Notes under the pieces: model-generated | What the model was told of the DNA's origin: nothing | Database searches by the model: none | The model's input: the letters and a program-made list of their open reading frames with translations, nothing else | IMG/VR virus record: IMGVR_UViG_3300000553_004744 | Span: 1 to 35,995 of that record | DNA length: 35,995 nt | Reading direction: 5' to 3' (one strand) | From: a virus | Position numbers and translations under genes: made by a program | Part shown: positions 8,775 through 16,237 of the stretch, piece by piece | Layout: every line of letters starts with the position of its first letter | How positions within the stretch are numbered: position 1 is the first letter of the stretch

Positions 8775-9073
8775 TGTTTTAGTATCTTCATTATTTCTTG
8801 TTTATTATCTAAAACAGCGGGACGTAAATATGGTTGCGCCTCCATTTTATAAGTACCTAATTCAACAAAAGGCGCATATTCCACAGGAGAACCTATTATA
8901 ACGCTCTGATCCTCTGCAATAACTTTGTGAGTTAAAGAGCGTTCTAAATTATGAGTATCGGCTGGGCAGAGCAATCTGGCGGCGCCCTCAACAAAGCCAC
9001 CTATTACCTCTAATTTATCAACGAGGTTTTGTTTTACCTGGTTTATAATAGTTTCCTGATCCCAATTCGGCAT
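8771..9073 (-). CDS. HK97 gp10-like tail completion protein
   Basis: 100 residues. The C-terminal motif 'SPVEYAPFVELGTYKMEAQP' followed by 'YLRPAV' is the signature of the HK97 gp10 family (minor head-tail joining/neck proteins). The N-terminal half is a helix with 'GGFVEGAARLLCPADTHNLE', matching the family's 'AKxxCPVDTGxLRxS' region, though here it reads DTHNLERS. It overlaps the tail terminator gene by 4 bases. In standard gene order it would directly follow the head-closure gene; here four lysis genes intervene. Confidence 0.88.
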   Translation of the reverse strand: MPNWDQETIINQVKQNLVDKLEVIGGFVEGAARLLCPADTHNLERSLTHKVIAEDQSVIIGSPVEYAPFVELGTYKMEAQPYLRPAVLDNKQEIMKILKQ

Positions 9074-9087
9074 TGTTATTTTTCCTT

Positions 9088-9666
9088 CTAAGCCGCGAAA
9101 AGTATTTTCATTTCATTTTGAATTTGGGGTACTGACATCTGATCCAGTTTAGCTGTTAAAGATGTCCAGTCCTTTCCTTCCCATAATAGGCGCTCATAAA
9201 TTCGCCTCTTAAGTAATCCACGCTCAATAATACCACCCGCATCCCGGCAATACTCTAATATCTTTTTCTTATAGATTTCTTCACTCTCGTTTAAGTGCAA
9301 AATTAAATGCTGGTAACTTTGAAGATTAAACGCTTGCGAAACGAGCACAACCTGTTTGTTAATCGGGAAATTTACATCAATTGTTTTATTAACCTTGTTA
9401 ATTGCCTCTAATAAAGCAGCTCTGAATCTTGCTTCAATCTGTGCATCGGTAATAACCATTTCGGGAGTAACATTTTCCGTACAGCCAATACCAATAGTTA
9501 ATTTCCCATGGCCGTCCGGGTAAGCTTTATGCCTTATTCCCTCAATTGCCGGGTGGCTTAAAAATTTATAACATGCGCTGTAAAGATCATCACAGTAAGT
9601 AATCACTTTATCAATCCCGATATTGTTAAAATAAAATAGACTTAAGATTATTATTAACTTTTTCAA
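9088..9666 (-). CDS. Endolysin, T4-type lysozyme (GH24)
   Basis: 192 residues. The triad spacing Glu-8-Asp-5-Thr of T4 lysozyme is present: E42, D51 and T57 in 'IEGIRHKAYPDGHGKLTIGI'. The C-terminal 'GLLKRRIYERLLWEG' is also typical. It cleaves the MurNAc-GlcNAc bond of peptidoglycan. The first 15 residues (MKKLIIILSLFYF) are hydrophobic, so it may be exported by a signal peptide or held as a signal-anchor until the holin acts. The start is TTG at 9666, chosen because a strong AAAGGAGG lies six bases upstream and the signal-like N-terminus depends on it. Confidence 0.9.
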   Translation of the reverse strand: MKKLIIILSLFYFNNIGIDKVITYCDDLYSACYKFLSHPAIEGIRHKAYPDGHGKLTIGIGCTENVTPEMVITDAQIEARFRAALLEAINKVNKTIDVNFPINKQVVLVSQAFNLQSYQHLILHLNESEEIYKKKILEYCRDAGGIIERGLLKRRIYERLLWEGKDWTSLTAKLDQMSVPQIQNEMKILFAA

Positions 9667-9689
9667 GTTGCCTCCTTTCTTTTGGAATA

Positions 9690-9718
9690 AAAGCGGACGT
9701 GTGGAGTGGGCCCGCTTT
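9690..9718 (-). terminator. Hairpin between spanin and endolysin genes
   Basis: Inverted repeat AAAGCGG/CCGCTTT (7 bp, 15-base loop). Read on the minus strand it is followed by TATTCC, a poor U tract. It lies in the 75-base gap between the spanin and endolysin genes and might slow transcription or shape mRNA ends. A full terminator is doubtful because the endolysin and tail genes lie downstream. Confidence 0.35.
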
Positions 9719-9741
9719 AGGAGAAAGTATGAAACAAAGAA

Positions 9742-10290
9742 CTATTTTTTGAAAAATGAAATTATCTGCTGTTTAAGAATGAATATTAATACACCTATGA
9801 TTATTGCTGCAACTATCAGCCACTTTACAAGCGAAGTCGATTCTGCAACAATGCTTTTTGTTTCGCTCTTTGAATCAGTGGTCTCTTTTTTGTTTGTTAC
9901 CTCTGCAGGTGTTCTTAATGAATCCTGATTAACGCCAACTATTGCATCAATATATTTATGCCCTTTTGAATCTTTCTTAACTTTTAGGTTAAGAGTTACG
10001 GTGTCTTTCACAACCTGCCCTTTATCGGTTTTTACGTCAACTATTTTTTTAGCCGTATATTGCTCGTTAGTTGAAGTATCTTTTTTATCAGTTTGAGGAG
10101 TAGGGGGAATTTGCTCTGCCCTCATTTCTGTTTTTATCTCAGGCGGTTTTACCGCAATGGGCTTTACTGTTGTGGTCTCAATGGTCTGCTTTGTTATCTC
10201 CGATGTCGTTGAGCAGCCAAACAGAATAAACGCAAGAAATAAAGCTGTAAAAACTTCAAACAATTTATTTGGTTTCAACTGGTGCCTCAT
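9742..10290 (-). CDS. Unimolecular spanin (u-spanin)
   Basis: 182 residues from ATG 10290; a TTG at 10305 would add five residues. The N-terminus is a lipoprotein signal: hydrophobic TALFLAFILFGC with lipidated Cys at residue 26 (lipobox L-F-G-C, with an unusual Phe at -2). The C-terminus is a transmembrane helix, WLIVAAIIIGVLIFIL at about 157-172, followed by a short basic tail. Between them is a Pro/Thr/Lys-rich periplasmic stretch. An outer-membrane lipid anchor plus an inner-membrane anchor in a single chain is the T1 gp11 type of u-spanin, which fuses the two membranes in the last step of lysis. It overlaps the holin gene and precedes the endolysin gene. Confidence 0.8.
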   Translation of the reverse strand: MRHQLKPNKLFEVFTALFLAFILFGCSTTSEITKQTIETTTVKPIAVKPPEIKTEMRAEQIPPTPQTDKKDTSTNEQYTAKKIVDVKTDKGQVVKDTVTLNLKVKKDSKGHKYIDAIVGVNQDSLRTPAEVTNKKETTDSKSETKSIVAESTSLVKWLIVAAIIIGVLIFILKQQIISFFKK

Positions 10291-10582
10291 CTTTTGCAGG
10301 TTCAATGCCTGTCCATTTGTTTATAACGGAATCAATCATGTAACCAAAACCAAATACCAATTCAAGGTTTGGTTTATCGCCATCGCCGAGTGTTGACTGA
10401 TAAGCAATAGTTGCCAGTACAGTTACAATAAATGTAAAAAACGTGTACCAAGGATGATCCTTGAAGTAGTTAATCACCTCAGTTGCAGTTTCCTTTTTGG
10501 CTTTCTTCTTTGCGAAGTGGGCAATCATGCCAATGAGAGCAATTACTATCAAGCCCCAAATGCTGAATATAAAATCTAACAT
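10265..10582 (-). CDS. Putative holin
   Basis: 105 residues with AGGAG in front of ATG 10582. Two clear transmembrane helices: about 4-23 (FIFSIWGLIVIALIGMIAHF), then a very basic loop (KKKAKKE), and about 46-63 (YTFFTFIVTVLATIAYQ). A third, weaker amphipathic segment follows near 74-90, and the tail is charged. Size, topology and position beside a spanin and an endolysin indicate a holin that forms the membrane lesion for endolysin release. No named holin family is recognised. Overlaps the spanin start. Confidence 0.72.
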   Translation of the reverse strand: MLDFIFSIWGLIVIALIGMIAHFAKKKAKKETATEVINYFKDHPWYTFFTFIVTVLATIAYQSTLGDGDKPNLELVFGFGYMIDSVINKWTGIEPAKDEAPVETK

Positions 10583-10594
10583 ATTACTTTCTCC

Positions 10595-10819
10595 TTATTG
10601 ATTACAACTATTTCTTCTACACTTTTCTATTTCGGTTTCGATCTTTGTGGAAATACTATCCTTTACCTCATCTATCTTGTTATAAAAATCCTGTTTGTTC
10701 AGCGTATTCGATTCAAGTATTCCCACCCGTTTGTCAATTTTATTTATATAGACAACACCCCCAACAATAAAAGCTATTAAGGACAAACCTGCTGTTACGA
10801 ATTCTCCGATATTATTCAT
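10595..10819 (-). CDS. Small membrane protein of the lysis cassette
   Basis: 74 residues from ATG 10819, which has GAGGGG directly upstream; an earlier in-frame ATG at 10879 lies deep in the preceding gene and is less likely. One transmembrane helix at about 5-25 (GEFVTAGLSLIAFIVGGVVY), then a charged helix that may coil (KIDKRVGILE, and EVKDSISTKIETEIEKC). It precedes the holin gene by 12 bases. It could be a second holin, an antiholin or another lysis regulator; sequence alone does not decide. Confidence 0.62.
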   Translation of the reverse strand: MNNIGEFVTAGLSLIAFIVGGVVYINKIDKRVGILESNTLNKQDFYNKIDEVKDSISTKIETEIEKCRRNSCNQ

Positions 10820-10826
10820 TTTCCCC

Positions 10827-11159
10827 TCATAATGTTTGTATATCCTGCCTGTATTCGCAATCCACCTGGAGAAATTCATTAGCCTCCATTGGATTTTTGA
10901 TATATTTCACGGCATAATATTTACCGCCGAAAAGAATATAATCCTCAACTTGTATGTCAATAATGCCGCAATAAAAACGGTGAGTACTGCGCAAGTTGCG
11001 TTTTTCATTCTGATAAATTTCATTTCCAGTTAACGGTCGTAGCCTTCCGGAAGTTGTTATCACGGTGTTATAAGTCGTTTGCATTATACCATTTGAATTA
11101 ACGGTTGTTGGCCGCTTTATAACAAAACCATATATAAAATCATTCTCTATCATTACCAT
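10827..11159 (-). CDS. Head closure / head-tail adaptor protein
   Basis: 110 residues, overlapping the connector gene by 7 bases. Conserved features of the phage head-tail adaptor family (HK97 gp7/SPP1 gp16-like, PF05521) are present: 'TTSGRLRPLTGNEIYQNEKR', 'THRFYCGIIDIQVEDYILFG', then 'GKYYAVKYIKNPMEANEFLQ'. Such proteins form a ring under the connector that closes the head channel after packaging. ATG 11159 is used; an internal ATG two codons on is equally possible. Confidence 0.82.
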   Translation of the reverse strand: MVMIENDFIYGFVIKRPTTVNSNGIMQTTYNTVITTSGRLRPLTGNEIYQNEKRNLRSTHRFYCGIIDIQVEDYILFGGKYYAVKYIKNPMEANEFLQVDCEYRQDIQTL

Positions 11160-11725
11160 GCCAACTTTTGATATGGACGAAGTAAACGCAATAAAGATTG
11201 AGGATAATCCGGGCTGATGGTAATAACCAAATCGCCAAGTTGATGCTGGGTTTCCCCTGCTTGCTGATATTTATTCATTTCATAGGCAATGAACTTCGCG
11301 GCTATAAGTTTTAGCGCCTGTGGAAAAGAGACTGCATGGAGTTCAATGTAATAATTATCCGCGGGGGTTTCTGTCTGGAATGTTTCTTCCACTATAATTT
11401 CTGATGTAATAACGGAAATTATTTTATAGATACCGTCATTAAGAGCACTCCCGGTTATTTTGAGATGCATATTGTCCGCAAACCCATAGACGGTGAAATC
11501 ATCATTTGTGAGTTTTACAGATTGCGCTGAGAAAGAAATTGTAGAACTGTTAAGCCTGAAAGGCAGAGCGCTCTCGGATCTGCTTTGAATTGTAAAATAA
11601 TTATTGCAATAGGTGCAAATAAAATCCTGAATTACCGGTATGAGAAGATCAATCAATTCATCTTTGGTATTATCATTTGCAGGAATTTGCAATATACTTT
11701 TTATTTCTTCTTTCGAGGCGAGCAT
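11153..11725 (-). CDS. Head-tail connector protein
   Basis: 190 residues. The N-terminal helices (LASKEEIKSILQIP, DELIDLLIPVIQDFICTYCN) and the C-terminal 'ALKLIAAKFIAYEMNK...SPDYPQSLLRLLRPY' match the general plan of connector proteins (HK97 gp6/SPP1 gp15-like), in which helices pack under the portal. It carries a ~90-residue beta insertion in the middle ('SAQSVKLTNDDFTVYGFADN'), longer than the usual ~100-residue family member. Located between the capsid genes and the head-closure gene, as expected. The start abuts the previous stop by one base. Confidence 0.78.
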   Translation of the reverse strand: MLASKEEIKSILQIPANDNTKDELIDLLIPVIQDFICTYCNNYFTIQSRSESALPFRLNSSTISFSAQSVKLTNDDFTVYGFADNMHLKITGSALNDGIYKIISVITSEIIVEETFQTETPADNYYIELHAVSFPQALKLIAAKFIAYEMNKYQQAGETQHQLGDLVITISPDYPQSLLRLLRPYQKLAW

Positions 11726-12216
11726 TATTCATTGCCTTTTAAAATAAAATCTATAAGTTCAACTTTGCTTGGTGCAGATGAAATGGTTTTGTTCCATTCT
11801 TTAGCTTTTGCCGAAGCAAGAACTTTCAGCGCGTTATATTTCATACCCTGCAATTCATCTTCGGTGTAAATCTCATTTTGAACTATCTCCGGCAATGGGG
11901 CCGTAGAGGTTTCTGCAATTTCCTCCTCTATTTCCTCTGTTTTTGCCTCGTTTTCCTCATTTGTGGGAGGTTCTGATTCAATAACGGGTGAGACCCCTGC
12001 CTGTGGGCTTTCGGGCTCTATTGCTTCCGTGCTTTGCAAAACCGGAATTGCATCTTCGTTTTCAAGGCCTACTTTTTCTGCAATTTCCTCCGGCTCTTCA
12101 GTCTTAACAAAATTATTTTTCTTCAACCGCCTGCGGTAAATGCGGCAAGTTTTATAATGCCGGGCCATTGCGCCCTTTGCAACGCGTTCCCTGCAATATG
12201 AACATATCTCTCTCAT
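11725..12216 (-). CDS. Zinc-finger plus HeH/SAP-like head-region protein
   Basis: 163 residues from ATG 12216 (an in-frame TTG at 12222 is six bases earlier; AGAGG fits the ATG). Three parts are visible. Residues 1-30 have Cys-x2-Cys and His-x3-Cys (CSYCRERVAKGAMARHYKTC), a small zinc finger. Residues ~40-110 are very acidic and Pro-rich, a likely disordered linker. The C-terminus (DELQGMKYNALKVLASAKAK ... ELIDFIL) looks like a HeH/Rho-N/SAP-type helix-extended loop-helix. HeH-like segments occur in phage proteins near connectors. The gene lies between the decoration candidate and the connector. A role in the virion or in holding DNA or a partner is inference. Confidence 0.65.
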   Translation of the reverse strand: MREICSYCRERVAKGAMARHYKTCRIYRRRLKKNNFVKTEEPEEIAEKVGLENEDAIPVLQSTEAIEPESPQAGVSPVIESEPPTNEENEAKTEEIEEEIAETSTAPLPEIVQNEIYTEDELQGMKYNALKVLASAKAKEWNKTISSAPSKVELIDFILKGNE

Positions 12217-12247
12217 AACCAATGCCTCTTTTATAAATTAAATAAGA

Positions 12248-12262
12248 GCGGCCTATAGCCGC
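12248..12262 (-). terminator. GC-rich hairpin upstream of the zinc-finger gene
   Basis: GCGGC-CTATA-GCCGC stem-loop in the 66-base gap after the decoration gene. On the minus strand it is followed by TCTTATTTAATTTAT, a loose U-rich tract. It may be a weak terminator or an mRNA-processing/stability element lowering expression of the genes after the abundant head proteins. Confidence 0.4.
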
Positions 12263-12282
12263 CCATAATAAAAAGGATTTGG

Positions 12283-12636
12283 TTACGGTAAAGCCAGCAC
12301 TTTTACAAATCCGGTCATTCCGCTTTCAAACGAGATGTTGAGGTTTCCGTCAGAATCCTTAAACCTGTCTGAAGAGAGAACAAAAGCCTTAACTTCATTT
12401 TGTGCAAGTGATTCTTCAAGATCACCTTTGCCTGCAGCAATGTAGTCCCCGGCTTCAAAAGTTACTTTCTTTGCTCCGGCATATGTATTATTCACGAGCA
12501 CAATTAATTTATCTTCAATAGGATATGCAACTGCCATAGTATTGGCGGAATTTATAGCGGTTCCCCCTGCAATGGGAATGCTTACAGATGCAGTATCCTT
12601 CGAAATCTGAACTGCTGTTAAAGTTGTTACCGACAT
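12283..12636 (-). CDS. Putative capsid decoration protein
   Basis: 117 residues, strongly beta-rich with Ala/Val/Gly and no cysteine or membrane segment: MSVTTLTAVQISKDTASVSI, AGDYIAAGKGDLEESLAQNE, GMTGFVKVLALP. It lies just after the coat and beta-helix genes, where small decoration or head-stabilising proteins are encoded. Length and composition fit a compact Ig-like/jelly decoration protein. I do not recognise the family, so function is from position. Confidence 0.55.
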   Translation of the reverse strand: MSVTTLTAVQISKDTASVSIPIAGGTAINSANTMAVAYPIEDKLIVLVNNTYAGAKKVTFEAGDYIAAGKGDLEESLAQNEVKAFVLSSDRFKDSDGNLNISFESGMTGFVKVLALP

Positions 12637-12670
12637 TTTCTACTCCAAAAAATTTATTTCAAAAAATTAT

Positions 12671-13561
12671 TTAGCTTGCTGTTACTGCAACATATCCATT
12701 GGCGGAGAAATTGCCATGCACACGTGCGGCACCGTTATTAACGCAGCATATAAGAGCACTGCCCATAACGGAATTACCTATATAATTAATCATGCCGGCA
12801 GTGGCATTGTCATCAATAGCAGTTGCACATCCGCGGCCAAGATCACCAATTACATTTTTACGGATAATTGTATTGTCAGAAATTGTGCAGGTAGCATCTA
12901 CCAATATGCCTGCTGTTGTACCGTGAATAACATTATCTTCAATTCTATTTGAATCGAAATTAGCTCCCTGAATTTGGATGCCAACCTTAGCAATAACATT
13001 ACCGTTACCGGTCCAGTGATTGCCAATTATCTGATTGCCCCCAGAAGATCCGCTAAAACGAATCCCTCCGTCTGTAGCGGTAGTTGAAGATTGGAAGCAG
13101 CAATTCTTAATAATAGATCTGAAAAGGCTTACAAAATCGCAGCACCAGAAAGCACCGCCCGAAACTATTTGAAGATTATAAAGCCCAAGCCCGCGCGCTG
13201 TGCCCGCTATACCATCGGCACCAACCGCGCCAATAATGGGAATACCTGTTCCATTGCCGTTAGGAGCTGCACCAATACCGATTATATCGCAATAATTAGG
13301 AAGCGCGGCAATTGCATCATAAGCAGTAGAAGTACCCTGAACATAAATTTTATTCCGGATATAGGTATTGCCCGATTCACGTGCGAGGCGGTTAGCCTCT
13401 GATAAAGTTATTGTCTGATTTACCTGAGCAACCGCTGTGTCTGGAGTGAGGCCGTCATTGTCATCATCTCCGGTTATGTTGTTAACATAGTAAATCTGTC
13501 CTTGTTCTTTAGGATGCAGAAATTTATCTATGTTAAAAAGATTTCTAAGAAACATTGTCAT
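12671..13561 (-). CDS. Parallel beta-helix protein in the head module
   Basis: 296 residues. After a short N-terminal helix (FLRNLFNIDKFLHPKEQGQI) comes 'YYVNNITGDDDNDGLTPDTA', the usual opening of right-handed parallel beta-helix (pectate-lyase-like) proteins, then many rungs of the pattern NxIxxNxxxG ('NQIIGNHWTGNG', 'NRIEDNVIHGTTAGI', 'NTIIRKNVIGDLG'). Such folds are used for binding or cutting sugars, mostly in tailspikes. Here it lies 12 bases after the coat gene. It could be a head fibre/decoration protein or a misplaced receptor-binding spike. No obvious catalytic acid cluster is assigned. Start ATG 13561; another ATG two codons later is possible. Confidence 0.75.
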   Translation of the reverse strand: MTMFLRNLFNIDKFLHPKEQGQIYYVNNITGDDDNDGLTPDTAVAQVNQTITLSEANRLARESGNTYIRNKIYVQGTSTAYDAIAALPNYCDIIGIGAAPNGNGTGIPIIGAVGADGIAGTARGLGLYNLQIVSGGAFWCCDFVSLFRSIIKNCCFQSSTTATDGGIRFSGSSGGNQIIGNHWTGNGNVIAKVGIQIQGANFDSNRIEDNVIHGTTAGILVDATCTISDNTIIRKNVIGDLGRGCATAIDDNATAGMINYIGNSVMGSALICCVNNGAARVHGNFSANGYVAVTAS

Positions 13562-13573
13562 TTAGCACCTTCC

Positions 13574-14425
13574 TTAACTTGGTTCAGCGGTTTTGTCTGC
13601 ATAAATAACAAGGGTTTTATCCGGACGCATGATCTTCCCGCCGAATACATATTTCCCTTTAACCGCGTCTTCAAAACGCTTTTCAGGCCTGAATGCTTCA
13701 ACGTCAAGAATAACATCTGCATAGGAAAAGCTTTCACCGCGTATTCCACAGATTAATCTTGATTTATCCCAAGCAGAGGAATTTTTAGAAATATTGTTAC
13801 TGCAAATGATGTCAAAATTATGGCGTCTGGTAACTACAGAATTATCATACAATTGATCGTTCTGTGTTTTTACCGCCAAGCCTGCAAGAATTAATTTTGT
13901 ATAGAACCATTCAGGTATAATCGCAAATCTGTTAGCTTTAGGAATTTTTGCTTCCGACATTTTTTCCGATGCTTCCAAAAGGACGTCGTCAACATTCAGC
14001 GAGGTAACATCCACCGGGGAATCATTGGTATAAAGTGAAAGTCCGCACTGTGCATATAATCCGGCTAAAAATTGATCGGCTGCTTCTGCAAAACCAAAGC
14101 CCGCATTGTTGGTGGCCTGACGCAATAATTCTGCCTTCGCTTGAACTGCATCTACATCGTTCATTGAGATGTTAAAATAATAAGCTTTATTCGCAATCAA
14201 TGTAGATACTGCATCATCCAATTTTTCAGGTGCTGCAATATCGGTATCGCGCGTATATTCATTTATAGTGGGGTTCCCAATTGTTAAAATTCTAACGGAA
14301 TCCCCGAGGTTCTTTAATTGCCCCTCGTAATTATTATTAGCAACCGATTTAAAAACAAGCACGTTTTGCAATGCCTGCATTATATTGGCCGCCCAAACTG
14401 TTCGAATAAAATTTAAAAACGACAT
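13574..14425 (-). CDS. Major capsid protein, P22 coat-like
   Basis: 283 residues from ATG 14425, chosen over GTG 14431 because GGAG sits five bases upstream. The N-terminus (SFLNFIRTVWAANIMQALQN), the 'GDSVRILTIGNPTINEYTRD' segment, 'NKAYYFNISMNDVDAVQAKA' and 'IPKANRFAIIPEWFYTKLIL' match the HK97-fold coat proteins of the P22 gp5-like group. It builds the icosahedral head on the scaffold encoded just upstream. It is on the short side compared with P22 coat (430 aa), lacking a large insertion domain. Twelve bases separate it from the scaffold gene. Confidence 0.88.
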   Translation of the reverse strand: MSFLNFIRTVWAANIMQALQNVLVFKSVANNNYEGQLKNLGDSVRILTIGNPTINEYTRDTDIAAPEKLDDAVSTLIANKAYYFNISMNDVDAVQAKAELLRQATNNAGFGFAEAADQFLAGLYAQCGLSLYTNDSPVDVTSLNVDDVLLEASEKMSEAKIPKANRFAIIPEWFYTKLILAGLAVKTQNDQLYDNSVVTRRHNFDIICSNNISKNSSAWDKSRLICGIRGESFSYADVILDVEAFRPEKRFEDAVKGKYVFGGKIMRPDKTLVIYADKTAEPS

Positions 14426-14437
14426 GTTCACTCCATG

Positions 14438-15133
14438 TTATGTATTATTAGCTAAACTTTTATTTACCTTGTCAAGATTAGCCGAAACTTCTGCCTGGCT
14501 CATCGCTGCTATCTGCTCATGTGTATAATAATCACCAGATGCATTTCCAGCGCCCCTATTAGGAGGATTGCCCTGCACTTTAATTTCGCCAAACATGACT
14601 TTGTAGTTTTCCTGAAATGGTTTTAAAATACTATCAGCATCTTTTATTTTGCCGTCAACAATTTCTAATTTCTCCAGAGGATGTTTTGCTTCAAACTCCC
14701 TGACGAGGGTAGGGATGTAAGCTTCATTGGCTTTTAAACCGCGAAGTATATTTTCCACAACAGAACGTTTTGAAGAAAGAACCAATTGTGCTTCTTTCTC
14801 CGCGTTTGTTTTCTCTACATTCGCTAACTTGTCAGTAATTTCCTTTAGTTTGTCCTCAACAGTCTTAACCCCGTTTTCTTTCTCTTTAACTGCAGATGCT
14901 AAATCTGCCTTAACTTTAGTAAGGTTCTCTTTTGAAGCGGCAAGTTCTTTTTCAAGGTCGGATTTTTTATTGTTAACTTCATCAAACCGGCTTTTGGGAA
15001 TCAGTTTTCCGTCATCTTCAATAAATTTCTTGCCTTCAAATTTTGCGGTAATTTGTTTTTTAACATCATCATCGGCTTTAGAAAAAAGCAAATTGAAAAG
15101 ATTTTCTCCTAATAATAGTTTTAACCAATCCAT
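14438..15133 (-). CDS. Capsid scaffolding protein
   Basis: 231 residues from ATG 15133; GGAG lies just upstream inside the first codons of a longer frame starting at 15145. The 'DGKLIPKSRFDEVNNKKSDL' element followed by a long coiled coil (to about residue 120) is characteristic of GP20-type scaffold proteins, and the C-terminus ends with a Gly/Asn linker and 'YYTHEQIAAMSQAEV', a helix often used to bind the coat. It directs coat assembly and is removed before DNA entry. First gene after the hairpin-promoter element at 15244-15291. Confidence 0.86.
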   Translation of the reverse strand: MDWLKLLLGENLFNLLFSKADDDVKKQITAKFEGKKFIEDDGKLIPKSRFDEVNNKKSDLEKELAASKENLTKVKADLASAVKEKENGVKTVEDKLKEITDKLANVEKTNAEKEAQLVLSSKRSVVENILRGLKANEAYIPTLVREFEAKHPLEKLEIVDGKIKDADSILKPFQENYKVMFGEIKVQGNPPNRGAGNASGDYYTHEQIAAMSQAEVSANLDKVNKSLANNT

Positions 15134-15243
15134 TTTGAACTCCATTTATTTTTTTTCTGATTACACTTTTTACCCGGTTGTGTCCGGTTATCGTCTTTCG
15201 CATATCGCCGCGAAATACCAAAGTTGCTGTTATTTGCTGTGAT

Positions 15244-15291
15244 TAAGGTAGAAATTTAAAAAGCCGTTGTCATCCTAATTTTCTTTAGGAT
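15244..15291 (-). promoter_or_regulatory. Hairpin plus promoter-like element, copy 1
   Basis: A 48-base element, 38/48 identical without gaps to 21406-21453. Reading the minus strand: a stem ATCCTAA/TTAGGAT (15272-15291, six-base loop) directly after the MuF gene, then TGACAA (15267-15272), 16 bases, and TACCTT (15245-15250), resembling -35 and -10 boxes. The scaffold start is about 110 bases downstream. It probably drives or re-initiates structural gene transcription. About 100 bases of untranslated leader follow, in which I see no gene. Confidence 0.6.
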
Positions 15292-15292
15292 T

Positions 15293-16237
15293 TTAATTCA
15301 GGCGGGCAGTTTTCCATTTTTCATAGGTATCCATAGAGACAATTGTCCGATCTATCTGATTACGCCTATAGCGGTACTCCAAGCCCTTAAATTGCTGTAT
15401 CATCGTGCAATGGCAATGAATATCCTCTTCGGCAATACCACTTAAACCCGGCCCGGGGGTCTTTACCCCGGAAGGAAGGGTAAAAACATTATTAACCGCC
15501 GCCTTCATATCCATTCGTATATGCCCCGGGCGCGGCACCTTTGCTCTGTTAGAGTGTATCCATAGGAGTTGCACCTCTATTCCAAGATTTGCAGCTGCAT
15601 TTTCTACCCTGCTAAAAGATGAGAGAGCACCTGCATTCTGCACCCGGTGTGCTTCTGTCTGCACTATAAGAGAGGCTTTTGAAGCGGCAATATTCGTTTT
15701 ATCCGTTATTGCCTTAGCAATTTTTACATAACCTTTTCCCTGAATAAGGCCCTGTGTTATTTCCGTTCTTATCTGCTGGTTAAGCTGTTGTATATGCCCG
15801 CTGAATCTTTCGGGCCATGTAATGCGGTCAAGTGAATTAAGAACCGATGCTTCAATTGTTTTTTCATTAAGCAACCCGAAACCTAATTTTGCGCCAATAG
15901 AGGTTTCAAGAACAAAACCTGTGTAATAATAATTTTCTGAATAAATTTCTTTAATAGCTTCTTTTATGGTTTTAATTCCCTGCACATTCAGTTTTTTAAG
16001 TATTTGAGCTATTTGATATTCCAGATTAGTCAAACGGTTATATGCAACCATATCGGGAAATTTAATATCCGTTCCATATTTTTCATACATCTTTGCAATC
16101 TGCAGGCGTATTTCATCAAGAGCTTTTTTATAATTTTCAATAAGCGTTTTCCTGAAACCGGCCAATAATTTATCGGTATTAGTTCCAGCTTTAGAAAGAA
16201 GTTGAGCTATATATTTGTTCCATTCATCATCGTTCAT
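15293..16237 (-). CDS. MuF-like minor head protein
   Basis: 314 residues, start ATG 16237 overlapping the portal gene by 4 bases. The C-terminal region has the Mu F/SPP1 gp7 signature: 'ASLIVQTEAHRVQNAGALSS', 'LLWIHSNRAKVPRPGHIRMD' and the 'DIHCHC' metal-like motif. These proteins sit inside the head attached to the portal and may be ejected with the DNA. No toxin domain is fused to the C-terminus. Its stop codon borders the hairpin of the repeated regulatory element. Confidence 0.87.
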   Translation of the reverse strand: MNDDEWNKYIAQLLSKAGTNTDKLLAGFRKTLIENYKKALDEIRLQIAKMYEKYGTDIKFPDMVAYNRLTNLEYQIAQILKKLNVQGIKTIKEAIKEIYSENYYYTGFVLETSIGAKLGFGLLNEKTIEASVLNSLDRITWPERFSGHIQQLNQQIRTEITQGLIQGKGYVKIAKAITDKTNIAASKASLIVQTEAHRVQNAGALSSFSRVENAAANLGIEVQLLWIHSNRAKVPRPGHIRMDMKAAVNNVFTLPSGVKTPGPGLSGIAEEDIHCHCTMIQQFKGLEYRYRRNQIDRTIVSMDTYEKWKTARLN

